Source: Bacteroidales bacterium UBA6408
GTDB taxonomy: Bacteria; Bacteroidota; Bacteroidia; Bacteroidales; UBA932
Direction: 5' to 3'
Length of the DNA: 9,840 nt
NCBI GenBank assembly: GCA_002439805.1
Contig: DJPQ01000107.1
Location: forward strand, 1 to 9,840
Under the pieces are notes generated by a model. It made no database searches. It was not told where the DNA came from and saw nothing but the letters and a program-made list of their open reading frames with translations. The translations under genes were made by a program, and so were the position numbers. Below, one piece after another: positions 6,546 to 9,840 of the stretch. Numbering within the stretch: the stretch's first letter is position 1; every line of letters begins with the position of its first letter.

Positions 6546-8000
6546 ATGAATACAGCAAACATCATCGGCAGGAAGCGGGAACTGGAAACAATCGACAGAC
6601 TGTACCGTTCGGACAAGTCTGAATTTCTGGCAATATATGGCCGTCGCCGTGTCGGCAAGTCATATCTTGTAGATGAAGCATTCCGCGGCGAACTGGCTTT
6701 TTCCGTGGTCGGGACATTCAGGAAATGCGAGGACGGGGAAGAACCGATGTACAAAAGGACGCAGCTCAGGCATTTCTATCGCAGCCTGCTGGATTACGGA
6801 CTGGACGCCTCCTATAAGGAACCTGAGAATTGGCTTGACGCTTTCGACCTTCTGAAAAAACTCCTTGCGCTGAACGGCGGCAGCCGGAAAGTCATTTTCA
6901 TAGATGAACTTCCATGGCTTGCCGGGCCGAAATCGTCTGAGCTTGTCGAGGAACTCGGCTATTTCTGGAACAGCTGGGCGGCGAAACAAAGGAATATCTT
7001 TCTGATAGTCTGCGGCTCGGCCACGAGCTGGATGCTGGACAATATTATCAGAGACTATGGCGGCCTTCACGGACGGCTCACCGAGAAGATATACCTTGCC
7101 CCGTTCAGCCTTCGGGAGTCGAGGCGGTATTATGCCAGCCGTGGCTTTATGATGTCCGATTACGAAATAGCCCTTAGCTATATGGCCATCGGCGGCATAC
7201 CATATTACATGGACCGCCTCCGTCCGGACATGACTTTGAGTCAGAACATCAACAAGTTCTATTTCCGGAACACGTCGATTGATCAGGAATTTCGTGACGT
7301 ATATACTGGCTTGTTCCAGTCCGCTGACAGATACATCGACATCGTCCGGGCACTTGGAGGAAAGTTCTATGGCATGACGAGAAATGAACTTCTCGCGGAC
7401 ACGAAGCTCAAGGGCGGCGGGACATTTACCAGGATGCTCGAGAATTTGCAGGAATGCGGAATTATACGCTCTTTTTCCCGTTACGGCAGGCAGCGGAAGG
7501 AGACTGTCTATCAGTTGTGCGATTTCTTCACATTGTTCTATCTCAATTTCGTGGGACACAAAAAGCAGCGGCGCGACTGGACCTATTTCCAGCGGTCGCA
7601 TGAATATGAGAGCTGGAGCGGCCGTACATTCGAGCTTTTGTGCTCGCGCCATATTGAACAGATTCGCGATGCCCTGCGGATAAAGTCAATCGGTCAGGAC
7701 TACAGCTGGAGCGGACAGTGTCCGGGCGGCCGTAATGTTCAGGTTGATATGGTCATATCGTCGCCTGATGAGCGCACGGACTATCTCTGTGAAATGAAAT
7801 TTTCTGAAAGCCGCTATTACATAACCGCCGATTACGAGAAGAAACTTCTGGACAAGCTTGACGCATTCCGCAACTCGAGGAACCACAGGCCTTCCAATTC
7901 TCTTCTGCTGGTCATGATAACCTCGATGGGACTCGGCGAATCGGTTCACAACCGCCTCGTGAACGCCGAGGTGACCTTGGCGGAGCTTTTCAATTCCTGA
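6546..8000 (+). CDS. DUF234-type AAA ATPase with PD-(D/E)XK nuclease-like C-terminus
   Basis: The product is 484 residues, typical of the archaeal-type ATPase_2 plus DUF234 family that Bacteroidales carry in many copies. The N-terminal NIIGRKREL segment is followed by Walker A GRRRVGKS (32-39), Walker B KVIFIDELPWL (115-125), a sensor-like IVCGSATSWM (154-163) and GGLHGRLTEKIYLAPF (172-187). A winged-helix-like middle lies around 265-340. The C-terminal domain (355-460) shows E363 (RTFELL), D401 (VQVDMVI) and E416-x-K418 (YLCEMKF), the PD-(D/E)XK nuclease pattern, apparently intact. Biological role of the family is unsettled; links to mobile elements or DNA handling are proposed but not shown here. 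It has its own promoter, with unusual palindromes upstream, and no partner gene in the same transcript. Confidence is high on family and low on function. Confidence 0.9.
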   Translation: MNTANIIGRKRELETIDRLYRSDKSEFLAIYGRRRVGKSYLVDEAFRGELAFSVVGTFRKCEDGEEPMYKRTQLRHFYRSLLDYGLDASYKEPENWLDAFDLLKKLLALNGGSRKVIFIDELPWLAGPKSSELVEELGYFWNSWAAKQRNIFLIVCGSATSWMLDNIIRDYGGLHGRLTEKIYLAPFSLRESRRYYASRGFMMSDYEIALSYMAIGGIPYYMDRLRPDMTLSQNINKFYFRNTSIDQEFRDVYTGLFQSADRYIDIVRALGGKFYGMTRNELLADTKLKGGGTFTRMLENLQECGIIRSFSRYGRQRKETVYQLCDFFTLFYLNFVGHKKQRRDWTYFQRSHEYESWSGRTFELLCSRHIEQIRDALRIKSIGQDYSWSGQCPGGRNVQVDMVISSPDERTDYLCEMKFSESRYYITADYEKKLLDKLDAFRNSRNHRPSNSLLLVMITSMGLGESVHNRLVNAEVTLAELFNS

Positions 8001-8023
8001 AAGAAAGACTGAGAAATTTCTTT
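8000..8023 (+). terminator. Weak AT-rich hairpin after the ATPase gene
   Basis: AAAGAAA (8000-8006) and TTTCTTT (8017-8023) can pair across a 10-nt loop directly at the stop codon. The stem is A-T rich and short, so this is only a candidate terminator. Confidence 0.25.
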
Positions 8024-8052
8024 TCGCTCCATCGTTTGGCCCGTCATGTCAA

Positions 8053-8069
8053 ATGAACCAAAAATGAAC
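8053..8069 (+). repeat. Tandem ATGAAC motif upstream of -33 box (copy B)
   Basis: ATGAACCAAAAATGAAC holds two ATGAAC half-sites 11 bp apart and is immediately followed by the -33 TTG. It differs from copy A at 5598 only by one extra A in the spacer. The flanking sequences of the two copies are otherwise different, which argues for a conserved site and not a recent duplication. Confidence 0.6.
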
Positions 8070-8100
8070 TTGATTCGCGGCTGCGGATTATGTACCTTCG
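8070..8100 (+). promoter_or_regulatory. Bacteroidota-type promoter for the small-peptide locus
   Basis: TTG at 8070-8072, a 20-bp spacer and TACCTTCG at 8093-8100 match the Bacteroidota consensus with one mismatch in the -7 box. It is followed by CGGTGAAAC, like the other two promoters here. Transcription would start near 8107, about 21 nt before the ATG at 8128. Confidence 0.65.
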
Positions 8101-8127
8101 CGGTGAAACTTTGATTTTTAAGAGATT

Positions 8128-8295
8128 ATGGATGAACTGCAAAAAAGTAATGGTGGTCTAATGGAAAGAGGCCTTGATACGCTGAGGGATCCGAACGCGC
8201 CTGCACCTGCGAAAATAGGAGCTGTTGCGATTGTTGCCCTAGGCGCGATTGTAGCTGTCACAACGATGGCGATAGGAGCGATGAATAAAAAATAG
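8128..8295 (+). CDS. 55-residue single-helix peptide with GG-leader-like N-terminus
   Basis: The sequence begins MDELQKSNGG and continues with a charged stretch (LMERGLDTLRDPNAPAPAK), then one hydrophobic Gly/Ala-rich helix (about 30-51) and the tail MNKK. The first ten residues place E and L exactly at -8 and -7 from GG, as in double-glycine leaders of secreted peptides. Position -4 is Ser instead of a hydrophobic residue, and the leader is shorter than usual, so the match is suggestive only. The helix has GA pairs at 31, 39 and 50, a spacing that favours packing in membranes. It is the first gene after the promoter at 8070, followed 31 bp later by another small gene and then a radical SAM remnant. 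It could be a peptide natural-product precursor, a small membrane toxin or simply an uncharacterised membrane peptide. I recognise no family. Confidence 0.6.
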   Translation: MDELQKSNGGLMERGLDTLRDPNAPAPAKIGAVAIVALGAIVAVTTMAIGAMNKK

Positions 8296-8326
8296 CTTGA
8301 GCCCATTCATTCAAAAATATATTAAG

Positions 8327-8512
8327 ATGAAAATTATGGCGTCTGTTCCGAATTTTGAAAAGATTGGTTTCATTCCGTTTATAATTGGTTCTCGGGTGAA
8401 TTGCGGTAACTATGACGGTGATGATGACGAGAATTGTGATGACTACGACCCGGATGAGGATTTGAGGATGATATATGATGATGAAGACTATGATGAGATT
8501 CACGAGTCATAG
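8327..8512 (+). CDS. 61-residue peptide with extremely acidic, Tyr-containing C-terminal half
   Basis: Residues 1-28 are mixed and partly hydrophobic (NFEKIGFIPFIIGSRVNCG). Residues 29-61 hold about 18 Asp/Glu, four Tyr and one Cys, with repeated DY or YD pairs (YDGDDD, DDYDPDED, YDDEDYDE). This abrupt change from leader-like to low-complexity core-like sequence, just before a radical SAM gene, fits a ribosomally made peptide precursor. Other options are a DNA-mimic anti-restriction type protein or a metal-binding acidic protein. ATG at 8327 was chosen; ATG at 8336 is three codons later, and the longer TTG start at 8297 would nearly touch the preceding stop. It lies 31 bp after the 55-residue gene and should share its promoter. 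No recognisable domain. Chance origin is unlikely given the bias, but expression is unproven. Confidence 0.55.
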   Translation: MKIMASVPNFEKIGFIPFIIGSRVNCGNYDGDDDENCDDYDPDEDLRMIYDDEDYDEIHES

Positions 8513-8538
8513 TGAGTCTATTGGAGACTTGACTTTAT

Positions 8539-8800
8539 ATGAGTTTCGTTTAGGATAAAAACGGTAGTTACCCAGCTTGAGGCTAAAAAATTCTGTACTA
8601 AGGTTGTTTCAAGAGTGACGGACGACCCTCGAAATTTACGCTTGTACATGGCTAACCGGTGTAATTTGCATTGCCCTCATTGCTATATGTTTTCTGGTGC
8701 AAAAGAAGACAACGAGCTTTCCACAAATGAAATCGTTCGACTTTTTCTGGACTACAAGAATTTTGGCGGGCGAAATGTTACGCTTTCTATCGTCTTATGA
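8539..8800 (+). pseudogene. Radical SAM enzyme, truncated and frame-disrupted remnant
   Basis: The frame open from 8543 to the stop at 8798-8800 contains LRLYMANRCNLHCPHCYMF, a clear radical SAM CxxxCxxC [4Fe-4S] motif. The CPHCYMF context is common in peptide-modifying members. It continues through NELSTNEIVRLFLDYKNFGGRNVTLS and stops exactly where the family would have the GGE SAM-binding motif; here it reads IVL-stop. A full enzyme needs roughly 300 or more residues. At the 5' side, ATG 8539 gives only MSFV-stop, while the rSAM frame begins one base off, so a 1-nt frameshift is likely. The only in-frame start inside is GTG 8615, giving 61 residues. An ATG in another frame at 8797 gives a short tail (IESNPYLYSEILE-stop, to 8841) that could be the displaced C-terminus after an internal deletion; this is speculative. 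The gene is almost surely inactive. Confidence 0.8.
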
Positions 8801-8808
8801 TAGAAAGC
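8782..8808. repeat. 10-bp inverted repeat at the radical SAM breakpoint
   Basis: GCTTTCTATC (8782-8791) and GATAGAAAGC (8799-8808) are perfect arms around a 7-nt loop. The radical SAM homology ends inside the left arm. The hairpin may mark the deletion junction or act as a terminator, although no T-run follows. Confidence 0.75.
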
Positions 8809-8841
8809 AATCCGTATTTGTACTCTGAAATCCTAGAATAA

Positions 8842-9063
8842 TAAACTGAGCAGAATAGGGTAATGGAACCACCCATTGTGCTTTATGAATCAGGTTCTTA
8901 ATTTTGGAAGACTATGGAATTTGAAGTGCATAGCGGCTATGGCAATGATGAATGGCAGGGATGCCGTGGCTTTTAATCTAACGAGCGAAATTTTGCAAGT
9001 ATGGGAGTAGCTTATGTCGCTACAAAACATAAAACATCTGAAATTTGAATAAACTAGTGTGAT
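8842..9063 (+). other. Decayed sequence with short coding-like fragments
   Basis: No intact gene is visible over about 220 bp. One frame reads M at 8885 to the stop at 9008-9010 (41 residues, with LWNLKCIAAMAMMNGRDAVA), and is open upstream to about 8863. An overlapping frame reads NERNFASMGVAYVATKHKTS up to a stop near 9049. Both look protein-like, and neighbouring frames each carry short plausible stretches, as expected of a gene broken by frameshifts. I cannot name its family. A weak promoter-like GAAATTTG (9040-9047) precedes the next gene but lacks a well-placed -33 TTG. Confidence 0.35.
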
Positions 9064-9462
9064 ATGGAGGCTATTATAGTAAGTACAAAGGCGGAATTGG
9101 AGTCGGCATTAAAAGCAGGCTCAAAAAAAATTACCGTCGTCGGTCCTTATGCGGAACAAATTGCCGGGGAATATCGGAGGCGGCATAAAAAGAATAAAAT
9201 TGCGAAGACAGTTTGCGCTGTGGGAGCAGTTGTGACCGGGCTGGCTTCAGTTGTAGCGGCTCCAGTTACTGGTGGCATTTCATTGACTGGCCTGTCGGCT
9301 TCAGCTGCTTTGGTCGCTGGTTCTTTGACTGTTGGAACTTTGACAATCTCGGCAGTCGAATTGGCTATTATCTGTGGGTTTGTATTAGGAATGTACGGAT
9401 TGGCCAGAGACTATAATATTAAATTTAATAAGGATGGGAGTGTGGTGATTACTAAAAAATGA
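9064..9462 (+). CDS. 132-residue Gly/Ala-rich membrane protein, uncharacterised
   Basis: The N-terminal 35 residues form a soluble beta-alpha-beta-like unit (EAIIVSTKAELESALKAGSK, then ITVVGPYAEQIAG). A basic stretch follows (YRRRHKKNKIAK, 37-48), then about 65 residues rich in Gly, Ala, Val, Ser and Thr that can form two or three membrane helices (about 49-67, 76-95 and 97-113). The end is a short polar strand (YNIKFNKDGSVVITKK). The basic block before the helices suggests the N-terminus stays in the cytoplasm. I recall similar small proteins with an N-terminal STKxELExAL-type unit and a glycine-rich hydrophobic middle in various bacteria, none with a known role. Glycine-rich helices of this size occur in pore-forming and bacteriocin-like proteins, which is only a possibility. 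The gene is AT-richer than the left part of the window, and an insertion sequence begins right after its stop. Confidence 0.75.
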   Translation: MEAIIVSTKAELESALKAGSKKITVVGPYAEQIAGEYRRRHKKNKIAKTVCAVGAVVTGLASVVAAPVTGGISLTGLSASAALVAGSLTVGTLTISAVELAIICGFVLGMYGLARDYNIKFNKDGSVVITKK

Positions 9463-9485
9463 GGTTCTTCCGCAATTTAGTTGAA
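9463..9485. repeat. Putative IS terminal inverted repeat
   Basis: GGTTCTTCCGCAATTTAGTT starts directly after the TGA stop (9460-9462) of the 132-residue gene and overlaps the transposase stop codon at 9477-9479. Its partner would be at the far end of the element outside the window. Confidence 0.55.
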
Positions 9486-9840
9486 GCATAGGTCGCTGAA
9501 CACCATTTTCCTCTTCAAGAGTGCAAGGGAGGCGCGCCCATACATAGTCCGCTTTACCGCTTTCAGTTTGTTTACATACCCTTCGACGATGCCGTTTGAT
9601 ATGTTCGTAGCAATTGCGTTTTGGACAGCTTTCAGGTCCATCTGGATACCATGGGCAAGCGACCGCAGCTCCCGCAAGGGTGATTGTGCGTAAGTTTTAG
9701 CCACAAAGTCAAGACCGGCTGTATGCCGGGGCGCGATGCGTTCATCGAGATACTCCGGAAGAATGGTCTGATGAGCCATATCCGTCGTCGCCGACGGTAC
9801 AAGACCACGGACTCGAGCCACCACTACAGGAAGTACCCGA
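9477..9840 (-). CDS. ISL3-family transposase, C-terminal part (5' end outside window)
   Basis: The minus-strand frame is open to the window edge, so the GTG at 9824-9822 is internal and not the start. The visible 120 or so residues are the C-terminus of a DDE transposase. The segment ATNISNGIVEGYVNKLKAVK, followed by RTMYGRASLALLKRKMVF, matches the ISL3 pattern in which the Glu of VEG is the third catalytic acid and is followed by NKxKxxKRxxYG. The preceding LREL...DLKAVQNAI region is helical, as in the family. The reading frame is clean to a natural stop (TAA), so this end shows no decay. The transposase catalyses cut-and-paste movement of the element. Confidence 0.85.
   Translation of the reverse strand, partial: RVLPVVVARVRGLVPSATTDMAHQTILPEYLDERIAPRHTAGLDFVAKTYAQSPLRELRSLAHGIQMDLKAVQNAIATNISNGIVEGYVNKLKAVKRTMYGRASLALLKRKMVFSDLCFN

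Larger units (their letters stand above)
9463..9840 (-). mobile_element. ISL3-family insertion sequence, one end (continues beyond window)
   Basis: The sequence from 9463 starts with GGTTCTTCCGCAATTTAG, which resembles ISL3-family terminal repeats (from memory, often starting GG-T-CTTC). The minus-strand transposase ends 14 bp inside. The other end is outside the window, so the target duplication cannot be checked. Confidence 0.75.

Noticed and set aside
6660..7652. 330-residue open frame on the minus strand
   Set aside because: It is antisense to the ATPase with intact Walker motifs and has no recognisable domain of its own.
8118..8306. 62-residue hydrophobic frame on the minus strand
   Set aside because: It is the antisense of the 55-residue peptide gene, which has a well-placed promoter and start on the plus strand.

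Overview
This window looks like chromosomal DNA of a gut-type Bacteroidales (Bacteroidota). The evidence is a GH97 glycosidase, a DUF234-type ATPase, gene starts without Shine-Dalgarno sites, and three promoters of the Bacteroidota type (TTG, about 20 bp, then TAnnTTTG). The left part is fairly GC-rich, so I lean towards a Muribaculaceae or Alistipes-like lineage rather than a low-GC Bacteroides. That is an impression and not a classification.

Bases 1-5536 (+ strand) hold a carbohydrate and phosphodiester set. It starts with the C-terminal part of a GH97 glycosidase. Next, overlapping it by 4 bp, is an 830-residue secreted fusion of a glycerophosphodiester phosphodiesterase (GDPD) domain and a GH13 alpha-glucosidase domain. 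Then come a divergent DAACS-family symporter and a secreted endonuclease/exonuclease/phosphatase (EEP) superfamily phosphodiesterase. Together they suggest periplasmic or cell-surface breakdown of an alpha-glycosylated, glycerophosphate-containing molecule, but the substrate is inference.

Bases 5537-8000 hold two separately promoted genes. One is a putative Bacteroidales DNA-binding regulator (5671-6333). The other is a DUF234-type AAA ATPase with a C-terminal PD-(D/E)XK-like nuclease domain (6546-8000). Between them lies a striking array of three palindromes: two near-identical 49-bp elements flank a 19-bp palindrome at almost the exact midpoint. All three share the half-site TGAGAT, and the last arm abuts the -33 box of the ATPase promoter.

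Bases 8001-9462 are visibly AT-richer and read as an accessory islet. A promoter drives a 55-residue single-helix peptide with an EL-x4-GG-like N-terminus, a 61-residue peptide with an extremely acidic Tyr-containing tail, and a broken radical SAM gene that keeps its CxxxCxxC cluster motif. After about 260 bp of decayed sequence comes a 132-residue Gly/Ala-rich membrane protein. The best reading is a decayed or minimal radical-SAM peptide-modification (RiPP-like) locus, which is the main candidate for something undescribed here. Its promoter shares an unusual ATGAAC tandem motif with the promoter of the regulator at 5671.

Bases 9463-9840 are the end of an ISL3-type insertion sequence. Its transposase runs on the minus strand and leaves the window. 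Its terminal repeat begins directly after the stop codon of the 132-residue gene.
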